Positions 1-8,774 are shown, numbered from the stretch's first letter. The stretch: 64,000 nucleotides of DNA from Pseudomonas sp. St316 (GCF_018325905.1 NZ_AP021901.1:5146001-5210000); one strand, 5' to 3'. Notes: a model not told the origin generated them from the letters alone. Numbers and translations are program-made.

Positions 1-2916
1 GCGCCGAACCTGCCCGTGGGTATGGCCGACGAACTCTGCGCAGCGGCGATCCAACTGGCCCAGGCCGTGAACTACCGCAGCGCCGGCACCGTGGAGTTCG
101 TGTTCGACAGCGACGCAGGGCTCTTCTATTTCCTGGAAGTGAACACCCGCCTGCAAGTGGAGCACGGCGTCACCGAGCAGGTGTGGGGCGTAGACCTGGT
201 GCGCTGGATGGTGCAACTGGCAGCCGGTGATTTGCCGCCACTGAGCGAGCTGAGCCAAGGTTTGAAAGCCGAGGGGCATGCGATCCAGGCGCGCTTGTAT
301 GCCGAGGATCCAGGTCGGGATTTCCAGCCAAGCCCGGGGCTTTTGACCGCCGTGAAATTTCCCCCAGCCGACGGCAAGGCATTGCGCATCGACACCTGGG
401 TCGAGGCCGGTTGTCAGATCCCGCCCTACTTCGATCCGATGATCGCCAAGGTCATTGGCTGGGCGCCAACCCGCGAGCAGGCGCGCCTGGGCTTGCATCA
501 AGCGCTGGATGAAAGCCTGCTGTACGGCGTCGAGACCAACCGCCAATACCTGCAACAGATTCTCCTCGACACACCGTTTTCCAGCGGCCGGCCCTGGACC
601 CGCTGCCTGGAAGCGTTGGTCTATCGCGCCAACACCGTTGAAGTGCTCAGCCCCGGTACCCAGACCAGCGTCCAGGACTATCCCGGCCGCCTCGGCTATT
701 GGGCGGTGGGTGTGCCGCCGTCTGGGCCGATGGACAGTCGCTCGCTGCGCCTGGGCAATCGCCTGCTCGGCAACGAAGAAGGTGCAGCGGCGTTGGAAAT
801 CACCATGAACGGGCCGCTGCTGCGTTTCAACTGCGCTGCCCGGGTGGCAGTGACCGGTGCGGTGATTGCCCTCACGCTCGACGGCGAAGCGGTGCCGATG
901 AACACCCCATTGTCAATTGTTGCCGGCGCCACCCTCGCGATCGGCCACATCTCTGGCGCAGGGGCGCGCAGCTACCTGTGCTTGCAGGGCGGCGTGCAAG
1001 TGCCGGATTACCTGGGCAGTAAAAGCACCTTCACCCTCGGCCAGTTCGGCGGCCATGGCGGACGGGCGTTGTGTACCGGCGACGTGTTGCACCTGGCGCC
1101 GCTGGATGAGCACACGACGCTGCCGCCAACGAGCGCGCCGGACCTGGAACTGCCAAGCGTGCGGCAGATCCGCGTGATCTACGGTCCCCACGGCGCACCC
1201 GAATATTTCACCGAGCGCTACATCCAGACGTTCTTCGACACGGCCTGGGAAGTGCACTTCAACTCCAGCCGCACCGGTGTCCGCCTGATCGGGCCGAAAC
1301 CCGAATGGGTGCGTGCCGACGGCGGCGAGGCCGGGCTGCACCCTTCCAACATCCACGACAATCCCTATGCCATCGGTGCCGTGGACTTTACCGGCGACAT
1401 GCCCGTCATCCTCGGCCCCGACGGCCCGAGCCTGGGCGGCTTCGTCTGCCCGGTGACGGTGATCGAAGCGGACCTGTGGCAGTTGGGGCAACTCAAGGCG
1501 GGGGACAAGGTGCGGTTCGTGCCGGTGGACCTGACGACCGCCCGCTCGCTGGCCCTGCAATGGCCCCCCTGTGGGAGCGAGCTTGCTCGCGATAGCGGCG
1601 GCACATCCAACCTTGATGAAACTGACAGACCGCTATCGCGAGCAAGCTCGCTCCCACAGGGGATTGCGTCGCCTGTGGTGTTGGATATCGGCCAGGACGA
1701 TACCCGCCTGGTCGCTCGCCTGGCAGGCGACACCCACCTGCTGCTGGAAATCGGTGCCCCCGAACTGGACCTGGTGCTGCGCTTTCGCGCCCATGCCTTG
1801 ATGCAGGCGTTGGAACACAAACACCTGCCCGGCGTGATCGACCTGACGCCGGGCATTCGCTCGCTGCAAGTGCACTACCAACCCGAGCAAATGCCCCTGG
1901 CCGATCTGCTGGCGCTCATCGTCGGTGAATGGGACGCGGTGTGCGCCGCGCAGGACCTGCAAGTGCCGTCGCGCATCGTCCACCTGCCACTGTCCTGGGA
2001 TGATCCGGCCTGTCAGTTGGCCATCGAAAAATACATGACCACGGTGCGCAAGGACGCGCCCTGGTGCCCGAGCAACCTGGAGTTTATTCGACGCATCAAC
2101 GACCTGCCCAACCTCGACGAAGTGCAACGCACGGTGTTTGACGCCAGCTACCTGGTGATGGGCCTGGGGGATGTCTACCTCGGCGCACCGGTCGCCACAC
2201 CGCTCGACCCGCGCCATCGACTGGTGACCACCAAATACAACCCGGCCCGAACCTGGACCGCAGAGAACTCGGTGGGCATCGGCGGCGCCTATATGTGCGT
2301 GTACGGCATGGAAGGTCCTGGCGGCTATCAGTTCGTCGGGCGCACGTTGCAGATGTGGAATCGTTATCGGGACGTCGCCGCGTTCGACGGCAAGCCCTGG
2401 CTGCTGCGGTTCTTCGACCAGATCCGCTTCTACCCGGTCAGCGCCGACGAACTGTTGCGCATCCGTCGGGACTTCCCCCTGGGTCGCTTCGATCTAAAGA
2501 TCGAGCACAGCCAGCTCAACCTCGCTGAATACCAGCGTTTCCTGGTGCAGGAAGCCGACGGCATTGCCGCGTTTCGCCAACGGCAACAAGGCGCCTTCGA
2601 CGCCGAGCGCGAGCGCTGGATCGCCAGTGGCCAGGCGCACTTCGACAGTGAAGAACCGGCCATCGCGCCGAGCGAAGATTCGCCGCTGACTGACGGTCAA
2701 CTGAGTGTCGACAGCCACATCGCCGGCAACCTCTGGCAGGTGCAGGTAGACGTTGGCGCCAGGGTCGGCGCCGGTGATGTGCTGGTGATTCTCGAGTCGA
2801 TGAAAATGGAAATCCCGCTGCTTGCGCCCTCGGCCGGCGTGGTGCGCGAGGTGCGCGTCCAGCCCGGTTCGGCGGTGCGCGCCGGACAGCGCGTCGTGGT
2901 GCTGGACCGTGACTGA
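1..2916 (+). CDS. Urea carboxylase (or guanidine carboxylase), 3' part; 5' end outside window
   Basis: Biotin-dependent carboxylase that adds CO2 to urea (or guanidine) using ATP; the product goes to the allophanate hydrolase encoded next. The frame is open from base 1, so the N-terminal biotin carboxylase half is missing. The visible 971 codons hold, in order, the end of the biotin carboxylase domain (codons 1 to about 205), a KipA/AHS2-type carboxyltransferase half (about 213-510), a KipI/AHS1-type half (about 556-770) and a C-terminal biotinyl domain whose ESMKME motif places the biotinylated lysine at codon 935. Codons about 522-554 are a translated REP pair inserted in frame between the two carboxyltransferase halves. 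Several enzymes annotated as urea carboxylase are known to prefer guanidine; the sequence here does not decide between the two. Confidence 0.93.
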   Translation, partial: APNLPVGMADELCAAAIQLAQAVNYRSAGTVEFVFDSDAGLFYFLEVNTRLQVEHGVTEQVWGVDLVRWMVQLAAGDLPPLSELSQGLKAEGHAIQARLYAEDPGRDFQPSPGLLTAVKFPPADGKALRIDTWVEAGCQIPPYFDPMIAKVIGWAPTREQARLGLHQALDESLLYGVETNRQYLQQILLDTPFSSGRPWTRCLEALVYRANTVEVLSPGTQTSVQDYPGRLGYWAVGVPPSGPMDSRSLRLGNRLLGNEEGAAALEITMNGPLLRFNCAARVAVTGAVIALTLDGEAVPMNTPLSIVAGATLAIGHISGAGARSYLCLQGGVQVPDYLGSKSTFTLGQFGGHGGRALCTGDVLHLAPLDEHTTLPPTSAPDLELPSVRQIRVIYGPHGAPEYFTERYIQTFFDTAWEVHFNSSRTGVRLIGPKPEWVRADGGEAGLHPSNIHDNPYAIGAVDFTGDMPVILGPDGPSLGGFVCPVTVIEADLWQLGQLKAGDKVRFVPVDLTTARSLALQWPPCGSELARDSGGTSNLDETDRPLSRASSLPQGIASPVVLDIGQDDTRLVARLAGDTHLLLEIGAPELDLVLRFRAHALMQALEHKHLPGVIDLTPGIRSLQVHYQPEQMPLADLLALIVGEWDAVCAAQDLQVPSRIVHLPLSWDDPACQLAIEKYMTTVRKDAPWCPSNLEFIRRINDLPNLDEVQRTVFDASYLVMGLGDVYLGAPVATPLDPRHRLVTTKYNPARTWTAENSVGIGGAYMCVYGMEGPGGYQFVGRTLQMWNRYRDVAAFDGKPWLLRFFDQIRFYPVSADELLRIRRDFPLGRFDLKIEHSQLNLAEYQRFLVQEADGIAAFRQRQQGAFDAERERWIASGQAHFDSEEPAIAPSEDSPLTDGQLSVDSHIAGNLWQVQVDVGARVGAGDVLVILESMKMEIPLLAPSAGVVREVRVQPGSAVRAGQRVVVLDRD
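1566..1662. repeat. REP inverted pair inside the urea carboxylase gene
   Basis: Two inverted REP cores (left about 1566-1598, right about 1630-1662) separated by about 31 bases. They match the intergenic REP pairs elsewhere in the window, for example near 41.3 kb and 55.9 kb. Here the pair lies inside an open reading frame and is read through without a stop, adding roughly 32 residues rich in Ser, Arg and Asp to a domain linker. Confidence 0.95.
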
Positions 2917-2938
2917 ACTCAATCAAAGGATTAACACC

Positions 2939-4717
2939 ATGAACCTCTCTCTTCGCTTGGACGACCTGCGCAATGCCTACCGCAGCGGCGAACTGACGCC
3001 ACGCAAATTGCTACTGGGCCTGCGAGAAAAAGCCGCAGCGCTGAACCCGGACTATCACCTGTTCATCCACCTGCTGACGGCCGAAGAACTGGAACCCTAC
3101 CTGAGCGCATTGGAAAGCCGCGACCTGGAGAGCCTGCCGCTGTACGGAGTGCCGTTTGCCATCAAGGACAACATCGACCTGGCCGGCATTCCAACCACCG
3201 CAGCCTGTCCGGCATTTACCTACGTGCCGCCACGCTCGGCGACTATTGTCGAGCAGTTGCTGGCACTCGGCGCGATCCCCCTGGGCAAGACCAACCTCGA
3301 CCAATTCGCCACCGGGCTCAATGGCACTCGCTCGCCCTACGGCGCCTGCCGCAACAGCGTGTTGCCCGACTATCCGGCAGGCGGCTCGAGCGCCGGCTCG
3401 TCGCTGGCCGTGGCCTTGGGCGTGGCGAGTTTTGCCTTGGGCACCGACACCGCCGGCTCCGGTCGGGTGCCCGCAGCGCTGAACAATCTGGTGGGATTGA
3501 AGGCCACCTTGGGGTTGATCTCCACGGCCGGCGTGGTCCCGGCCTGTCGCACGCTGGACTGCGTCACGACCTTCACGGCGACGGCGAAGGAAGCCAGCCA
3601 ACTATTGGCGCTGACGGCCCGCCCAGACCCTCGTGATGACTACAGCCGCCACAACCCGCAATGGAACGACGGTGCCGCGTTCGGCGCGCCTCGGCGCTTT
3701 CGCTTCGGTGTGCCGCGCCAACAGGACCTGGCATTTTTCGGCTGCCAGGAAGGTCCGCAACTGTTTCACAAAGCCATCGAGCGACTCGAACGCCTGGGCG
3801 GTGAAGCCGTGGAACTGGACTTGTCGCCGTTCCTGGAAGCGGCGCGGCTGCTTTATGAAGGCCCTTGGGTGGCCGAACGCTACAGCGTTGCCGGCCCCTT
3901 GATGGAACGTGAGCCGCAGGCCGTGCTACCGGTCATCCGCGCCGTCCTGGCGAAAGCACCTACGGTAGATGGCGTACAAACCTTCCGCGCCCGGTACTGT
4001 TTGCAAGCGCTCAAAGCCCAATGCGACCGGGCCATGGACACGCTCGATTGCGTCCTCACACCCACCATCGGCCGACCGGTGACCCTCGCCGAACTGGCCG
4101 CCGAACCGGTGCTGCGCAACTCGGAGCTGGGGTACTACACCAATTTCATGAACCTGCTGGACTACGCCGCCGTCGCCGTTCCCAGTGCGTTCATGGCCAA
4201 CGGCTTGCCTTGGGGCGTGACGTTGTTCGGTCGAGCCTTCACCGATCAATACCTCTTGAGCGTGGCCGATGCCTTGCAGCGTCAACAGGACAAGGCCTTG
4301 CCCTTGCCCGCCAACCCGGCGCGCCACGACCGGGCGCGGCTCGTCGTGTGTGGCGCACACCTGGACGGGCTGGCGCTGAACGGGCAACTCAAGCAACGCG
4401 GTGCGCGTCTGGTCGAGGCCACCCGAAGCTCAGCGGATTACCGACTTCATGCCTTGGCCGGCGGCCCACCCTTGCGTCCTGGCATGGTTCGGGTTCGTGA
4501 AGGCGGCGTGGCGATCGAGGTCGAGGTCTGGGAACTGCCGAGCAGTGAACTGGGTTCATTCCTGACCGGCATCCCCGCGCCATTGGGGCTGGGCAAGGTG
4601 CAACTGGCCGATGGTCGCTGGGAAAGCGGATTCATCTGCGAGTCGTATGGCCTGGAAGGCGCACGGGACATCAGTCACCTGGGAGGATGGCGGGCTTATC
4701 TGCGTAGCCTGGAATAA
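2939..4717 (+). CDS. atzF: Allophanate hydrolase
   Basis: Cytoplasmic amidase-signature hydrolase converting allophanate to CO2 and ammonia, the second step of the ATP-dependent urea amidolyase route. The 592-aa protein has the amidase Lys-Ser-Ser features: Lys76 in AIKDN, the GGSSAGSS segment at about 148-155 and the DTAGS nucleophile at Ser174. A C-terminal domain (about 470-592) resembles the allophanate hydrolase C-terminal module. The ATG at 2939 is chosen because AAGGA at 2926-2930 precedes it by 8 bases and homologues begin near this point; an upstream extension would run back into the carboxylase gene. It lies 22 bases after the carboxylase stop, so the two are probably co-transcribed. 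Confidence 0.93.
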   Translation: MNLSLRLDDLRNAYRSGELTPRKLLLGLREKAAALNPDYHLFIHLLTAEELEPYLSALESRDLESLPLYGVPFAIKDNIDLAGIPTTAACPAFTYVPPRSATIVEQLLALGAIPLGKTNLDQFATGLNGTRSPYGACRNSVLPDYPAGGSSAGSSLAVALGVASFALGTDTAGSGRVPAALNNLVGLKATLGLISTAGVVPACRTLDCVTTFTATAKEASQLLALTARPDPRDDYSRHNPQWNDGAAFGAPRRFRFGVPRQQDLAFFGCQEGPQLFHKAIERLERLGGEAVELDLSPFLEAARLLYEGPWVAERYSVAGPLMEREPQAVLPVIRAVLAKAPTVDGVQTFRARYCLQALKAQCDRAMDTLDCVLTPTIGRPVTLAELAAEPVLRNSELGYYTNFMNLLDYAAVAVPSAFMANGLPWGVTLFGRAFTDQYLLSVADALQRQQDKALPLPANPARHDRARLVVCGAHLDGLALNGQLKQRGARLVEATRSSADYRLHALAGGPPLRPGMVRVREGGVAIEVEVWELPSSELGSFLTGIPAPLGLGKVQLADGRWESGFICESYGLEGARDISHLGGWRAYLRSLE

Positions 4718-4726
4718 GGCCGAAGC

Positions 4727-4758
4727 GGTGGTGAGGAAGCTTGCTCCCTCACCACAGT
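4727..4758. terminator. Hairpin after atzF (degenerate REP or terminator)
   Basis: GTGGTGAGG, a short AAGCTTGCT centre and CCCTCACCAC form a stem just after the atzF stop. The core resembles a shortened REP. There is no T-run, so intrinsic termination is uncertain. Confidence 0.5.
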
Positions 4759-4839
4759 CCTACAGATCTGCAAATCCGAATGTCTTTTCCCACAGGGCCA
4801 CTAAACTGATTTCATTGGGTCTGCGCCAAGGGAATCGCC

Positions 4840-5586
4840 ATGTCGCTCCGTTCGCCGTTGTATTCCCAGCGCAGGCCGCTCCTGGCCGTGGTGGCGCTGC
4901 TCGGTACTGGTTTCCTGACCATTGCGTTGCTGGGCTATTACGCCGCCCATGCCTCGGTACGCGATAACATCCTCAAGACGCTGTATCTGAACCTGCTGAT
5001 CGGCATACTCGTGACGCTGGCGGTCCTGGCAATCCTTTATCGGTTGATCAACCGCTACCAACAACGCCTCGACGCCCAGGCCACCCTCGACAGCCTGACC
5101 GAATTGCCGAATCGCCGTGGCTTCGACCTGCTGGCCGTGCAAGCCTTGCATGAAGCCCAGCGCGAGCCCAAACCCTTGACTGCGCTGCTGGTGGAACTGG
5201 ACGATTTCAAGCGGCTGGACAGCACCCATGGTCATATCGCCACCGATCAACTGCTGACCGGGTTCGCCCGCGATCTGACGCAAAGCCTGCGGCATTCGGA
5301 CATCGTGTGTCGCTGGAGCACTGAAGCCTTTGTCGTCCTGCTCAAGGACACCGACGGACAGACCGGTCTGAAGATCGCAGAGAAAATTCGTCAGCACATC
5401 GAAAAGCAGCGCTATTTCTGCAGTGGAAAACAATTGCTGGTCACCGTCAGCCTGGGCCTCACCACCTTGCAGGACGAAGACACCTTGCACAGGCTGCTGT
5501 CGCGGACCGATCATGCGCTGCAACGCGCCCGGCAGACCGGGTACAACCGAACCTGCGTGGAAATGCCTCATTCCAGTTATGAATAA
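4840..5586 (+). CDS. Membrane protein with degenerate GGDEF domain
   Basis: A 248-aa protein with two membrane segments (about 13-34 and 47-67) separated by only about ten residues, followed by a GGDEF-fold domain (about 84-240). The fold landmarks SLTELPNRRGFD and the terminal DHALQRARQTGYNR are clear, but the catalytic signature is STEAF at residues 160-164 instead of GG(D/E)EF. It is therefore very unlikely to make c-di-GMP. From recall, full-length pseudomonad relatives carry a Cache-like periplasmic sensor of over 200 residues between the two membrane segments; its absence suggests an in-frame internal deletion. The protein may be a non-catalytic remnant or an effector. Its stop overlaps the next gene by 8 bases. 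Confidence 0.85.
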   Translation: MSLRSPLYSQRRPLLAVVALLGTGFLTIALLGYYAAHASVRDNILKTLYLNLLIGILVTLAVLAILYRLINRYQQRLDAQATLDSLTELPNRRGFDLLAVQALHEAQREPKPLTALLVELDDFKRLDSTHGHIATDQLLTGFARDLTQSLRHSDIVCRWSTEAFVVLLKDTDGQTGLKIAEKIRQHIEKQRYFCSGKQLLVTVSLGLTTLQDEDTLHRLLSRTDHALQRARQTGYNRTCVEMPHSSYE

Positions 5587-5797
5587 ACCCGACCTTTGCC
5601 CGGCCTGCGGCGGTGCCAACGACTGCACCCTGGCCGACCCACGAACCGCCGACCGGGCCTGCTGGTGTTACGGCGTGAGCATCGACCCGGCCGTGCTCCA
5701 GGCATTGCCGGCCGAGCTGCGTGATCAGTCCTGCCTGTGCCCACGCTGCGCCCAGGTCGAAGCCCAGTTGCGCGCCAAGCCTCAGCCGATCGCGTAA
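5579..5797 (+). CDS. Cysteine-rich CWC family protein
   Basis: A 72-aa cytoplasmic protein with a CPACGG motif near the N-terminus, a central CWCYG motif and a terminal CLCPRC motif, the spacing of the small cysteine-rich CWC family, which probably binds zinc. The ATG at 5579 overlaps the end of the GGDEF gene and is followed closely by rsuA, so the three are probably one transcript. No biochemical role is known to me for this family. Confidence 0.85.
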   Translation: MNKPDLCPACGGANDCTLADPRTADRACWCYGVSIDPAVLQALPAELRDQSCLCPRCAQVEAQLRAKPQPIA

Positions 5798-5832
5798 GAT
5801 GCCCGCCCTCCGTTGCCTTGCCTGAACTGTCC

Positions 5833-6525
5833 ATGCGCGTCGACCGTTTCCTCAGTAATCTGCCGCGATTCAATCGCCAACAAGTGCGCCTGTTGCTGGT
5901 GGAACGCCGGGTGCGGATCGACGGCCAGACCGTCAGCGATCCCCATGCACAAGTCCGTGAGTTCAGCCGTGTAGAGGTCGACGACGAAGTGCTGCAATCG
6001 GGCCGACCGGCGCGCTACTTCATGCTGCACAAGCCGCCCGGCTGTGTCAGTGCGACTCGCGACCCGCAACACCCTACCGTGCTCGACTGGCTGGACGAGC
6101 CGGACAAGGACGACCTGCACATCGCCGGGCGCCTGGATTTCAACACCACCGGGCTGATGCTGATCACCAATGACGGCACCTGGTCGCGGCGCCTGACACA
6201 ACCGCAGACCAAGCTGCCCAAGGTCTACTACGTCGAAACCGAGCAAATCATCACGGCCGAATACGCCGAAACCTTCGCCCGGGGCCTGTACTTTGCCTTC
6301 GAAGACCTCACCACCCAACCAGCAGAGCTGACGCTGCTGGGGCCCAGATCGGCGCGTTTGAGCATCGTTGAAGGGCGCTATCACCAGGTCAAGCGCATGT
6401 TCGGCCACTTCAACAACAAGGTGCTGCGCCTGCACCGCGAGCGCATGGGCCCACTGACGTTGGACGCCGATCTTGAGCCGGGCCAGTACCGCGCCTTGAG
6501 CCCTGACGAAGTCCATCTCATCTGA
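5833..6525 (+). CDS. rsuA: 16S rRNA pseudouridine(516) synthase RsuA
   Basis: Isomerises uridine 516 of 16S rRNA to pseudouridine during small-subunit assembly. The 230-aa product has an N-terminal S4-like RNA-binding segment (MRVDRFLSN onward, about 1-60) and a pseudouridine synthase domain with the catalytic aspartate in GRLDFNTTG at Asp102, as in E. coli RsuA. The C-terminal RYHQVKRMF motif is also typical. The frame is open upstream to 5737, but the ATG at 5833 gives the usual family length and N-terminus. Confidence 0.9.
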   Translation: MRVDRFLSNLPRFNRQQVRLLLVERRVRIDGQTVSDPHAQVREFSRVEVDDEVLQSGRPARYFMLHKPPGCVSATRDPQHPTVLDWLDEPDKDDLHIAGRLDFNTTGLMLITNDGTWSRRLTQPQTKLPKVYYVETEQIITAEYAETFARGLYFAFEDLTTQPAELTLLGPRSARLSIVEGRYHQVKRMFGHFNNKVLRLHRERMGPLTLDADLEPGQYRALSPDEVHLI

Positions 6526-6835
6526 ACCCGCTACCGCTGGGCAGAAGTGTCGAACAATTTTCCGATAGGGACTTGCGCAACGCTCGCCCCCCTGCTTGAA
6601 TCAAACCGTCGGCCGAAATGTGACCGACGAGTCACAACATACTTCCAAGAAACTTTTTGCCGGCTGGAACCCTCAGGTTCCGCCTTGTCCCGCCGGCGAA
6701 CTGCCCGCCTATAACAACACCCGTCGACCGTTTTTTTGGATCGACATGGGCCTTATCTTCCAGGCGTATGCCTACCTGTCACATTGCCCGTGCAATCTCA
6801 TTGCGCGCATACCCGCTTGCCAGGAGTCTTATGAC
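6526..6835 (+). promoter_or_regulatory. phaG upstream region with a perfect 16-base palindrome
   Basis: A 310-base stretch with no convincing gene; the phaG frame is open into it but lacks family sequence. GGAACC-CTCA-GGTTCC at 6666-6681 is a perfect inverted repeat. A possible sigma-70 pair is TTGTCC (6685-6690) and TATAAC (6710-6715), with a long 19-base spacer. The palindrome would lie just upstream of that -35, a plausible operator position. There is no experimental support. Confidence 0.35.
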
Positions 6836-7720
6836 ATGAGGCCAGAAATCGCTGTGCTGGATATACAGGGTCAGTATCGGGTTTACACGGAGTTCTATCG
6901 CGCAGACGCCGCACAAAAGACCATCATTTTGGTCAACGGCTCAATGGCCACCACCGCGTCGTTTGCACAGACCGCCAAAAACCTCTACCCGCAATTCAAT
7001 GTTGTGCTGTACGACCAACCCTACGCGGGCAAGTCCAAGGCCCACAATCGGCATGAGAAAATGCTGACGAAGGAGATCGAAGGGCAGATCCTCCTGGAAC
7101 TGATCGACCACTTCGCCGCCGAGCACGTGCTGTCGTTTTCCTGGGGCGGCGCCGCCACGTTGAGCGCCTTGGCCCACCGGCCACGACGCATCGAAAAAGC
7201 GGTGATCAGCTCGTTCTCGCCGGTGCTCAATGCGCCGATGCGCGACTACCTGGAACGCGGTGTGGATTACCTGGGCAGCCTGGATGGCGACCGTGTCGGG
7301 CACTTGGTCAACAGCACCATCGGCAAACATTTACCGCCGCTGTTCAAGCGCTTCAACTATCGCCACGTCAGCAGTCTGGCCGAGCATGAGTACGGGCAGA
7401 TGCACTTCCACATCAGCGACGTGCTCAACAGCGACCGGCAGTGCTACATCAACGCGGCCAAGAAAATCAACGTACCGGTGCTGTTCCTGAACGGCGAATG
7501 GGACGAATACACCTCCGCCGACGACGCCAGGCTCTTCGCCAACCATGTCGAACACAGCACCTTCAGCACGCTGCAAGCCACCGGGCACTTCCTGGACATG
7601 GAGCACAAAGCCGCCTGCCGCGACAGCCGCAACGCCTTGATGGGTTTCCTCACACCGGAACACCACGAAAGCCGACCGCGCTATAGCTACGTGCAGGGCT
7701 ACCATGCACTGGCCATCTGA
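6836..7720 (+). CDS. phaG: PhaG, (R)-3-hydroxyacyl-ACP thioesterase/transacylase
   Basis: Links fatty acid synthesis to polyhydroxyalkanoate precursors by releasing or transferring (R)-3-hydroxyacyl groups from ACP. The 294-aa alpha/beta hydrolase matches Pseudomonas PhaG closely as I remember it, from MRPEIAVLDIQGQYRVYTEF onward. Features include the nucleophile motif SFSWGG with Ser102, an HX4D-like region and GHFLDME near the C-terminus with the catalytic His. It is related to RhlA, but residue agreement is with PhaG. The ATG at 6836 follows CAGGAG (6821-6826). A nearer ATG at 6831 reads only two codons before a stop. The gene stands alone, as is usual for phaG. Confidence 0.9.
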   Translation: MRPEIAVLDIQGQYRVYTEFYRADAAQKTIILVNGSMATTASFAQTAKNLYPQFNVVLYDQPYAGKSKAHNRHEKMLTKEIEGQILLELIDHFAAEHVLSFSWGGAATLSALAHRPRRIEKAVISSFSPVLNAPMRDYLERGVDYLGSLDGDRVGHLVNSTIGKHLPPLFKRFNYRHVSSLAEHEYGQMHFHISDVLNSDRQCYINAAKKINVPVLFLNGEWDEYTSADDARLFANHVEHSTFSTLQATGHFLDMEHKAACRDSRNALMGFLTPEHHESRPRYSYVQGYHALAI

Positions 7721-7730
7721 AACCGAGTCC

Positions 7731-7776
7731 TGGCGAGCAAGCCCCTTCGCCCCTTCAGCAACGGGGCTTGCCCGCC
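7731..7776. terminator. REP-like hairpin downstream of phaG
   Basis: TGGCGAGCAAGCCCC and GGGGCTTGCCCGCCA form a long imperfect stem beginning 11 bases after the phaG stop. It shares the GCGAGCAAGC core with the REP family but has a different flank, so it may serve as a terminator or as a divergent REP. Confidence 0.6.
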
Positions 7777-7880
7777 AACGACCGCTCTGGTTTGAGGCTC
7801 GCGTAGACGACTGACCGCACGCCATGTGAAGAAAAACTTCAAATCCGTGCGCACATCTGGTACAAAGTCAGCCGCTCTGA

Positions 7881-7954
7881 GCGGGTGTCGTATAATGGCA
7901 TTACTCCAGCTTCCCAAGCTGATAACGAGGGTTCGATTCCCTTCACCCGCTCCA
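7881..7954 (+). tRNA. tRNA-Gly(CCC)
   Basis: A 74-base cloverleaf: acceptor stem GCGGGTG paired with CACCCGC, anticodon stem CCAGC/GCTGA around loop TTCCCAA (anticodon CCC, reading GGG), T-arm with GGTTCGATTCC, discriminator T and an encoded CCA at 7952-7954. Confidence 0.95.
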
Positions 7955-8002
7955 ATCGAATTCTGGTCCTGCGTCGTACGTCTTTGGCGGGGGATTAAAA
8001 AG

Positions 8003-8031
8003 AAACCGGCTCTTGGTGGCCGGTTTTTTTT
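8003..8031 (+). terminator. Rho-independent terminator after tRNA-Gly
   Basis: AACCGGC, an 8-base loop and GCCGGTT (8004-8024) followed by a run of Ts, about 50 bases downstream of the tRNA. Confidence 0.9.
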
Positions 8032-8096
8032 GGTCTGGCGTTTGTGGGATTTGCGCCCCTGAGGTGCACACCGAGTACCTATGAAGGAGAGCAAGG

Positions 8097-8678
8097 ATGC
8101 ACCTGATTGACTCATATATGCCTACGTATCAGTTCAGTGAATTGCATACCTTGGACATCCCCGTTGACCCCTCCCAAGCCATGGCGGCAATCCTCGCCCA
8201 CCGCCCCGAAGACGACCGTTTTTTTCGGTATGCAATCAAGCTGCGCGAACTCCCCATGCGCCTGCTGGGTCGATCCCGGCCCCCAGGGGCTGATCAACGC
8301 GCGTCATTCGGACTGGACAATTTCACGCTGCTTGAGCGCAATGGCGACACCGAACTCACCTACGGGCTCGCCGGCAAGCTGTGGAAAGCTGACTACGGCC
8401 AAGTCGTTGTCGCGAATGCCGAAGCGTTCGAGCTATTCAATGAGCCGGGGAATGTGAAACTGGTCATCAGTTTCAACTGCCAGTTGCTACGATCGGGCCT
8501 GACGAGGGTCACCACGCAAACGCGAGTGCATTGCCTCGACGCGGATGCGCTGCGCAGTTTTACGTCGTATTGGTATTTGATTCGCCCGGTCAGCGGGCTT
8601 ATCCGCCGACGCATGCTGAAGGCTATTGCGAGACGTTGCGCAGCAGGAGCGTTGAAGAACAGTACGCCAAGAGCATGA
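8097..8678 (+). CDS. Conserved hypothetical protein, SRPBCC/START-like
   Basis: A 193-aa protein beginning MHLIDSYMPTYQFSE, with a final LIRPVSGLIRRRMLKAIAR segment. The layout (N-terminal LIDxYxPxY, central alternating beta pattern, C-terminal amphipathic helix) resembles small uncharacterised proteins of the SRPBCC-like superfamily annotated near DUF2867, which suggests a hydrophobic-ligand-binding fold. No catalytic residues can be named. The ATG at 8097 follows a GGAG at about 8086-8089. The gene sits alone after the tRNA-Gly terminator. Confidence 0.65.
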   Translation: MHLIDSYMPTYQFSELHTLDIPVDPSQAMAAILAHRPEDDRFFRYAIKLRELPMRLLGRSRPPGADQRASFGLDNFTLLERNGDTELTYGLAGKLWKADYGQVVVANAEAFELFNEPGNVKLVISFNCQLLRSGLTRVTTQTRVHCLDADALRSFTSYWYLIRPVSGLIRRRMLKAIARRCAAGALKNSTPRA

Positions 8679-8774
8679 AGAGGATTTCACTGTGCCCTCG
8701 CCAAGAGGGGAGACCGGTAGGCGGCAAGCGTGCCGAGCAAGCCAGACTGGGCTATGCCGAAAAGTGATAGAGGG

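Noticed and set aside
7881-7954. tRNA-Gly as an integration site for the 8-19 kb accessory region
   Set aside because: No integrase gene and no repeated copy of the tRNA 3' end was seen in the window.
7826-8062. A 78-aa plus-strand frame
   Set aside because: It covers the tRNA-Gly gene and its terminator.
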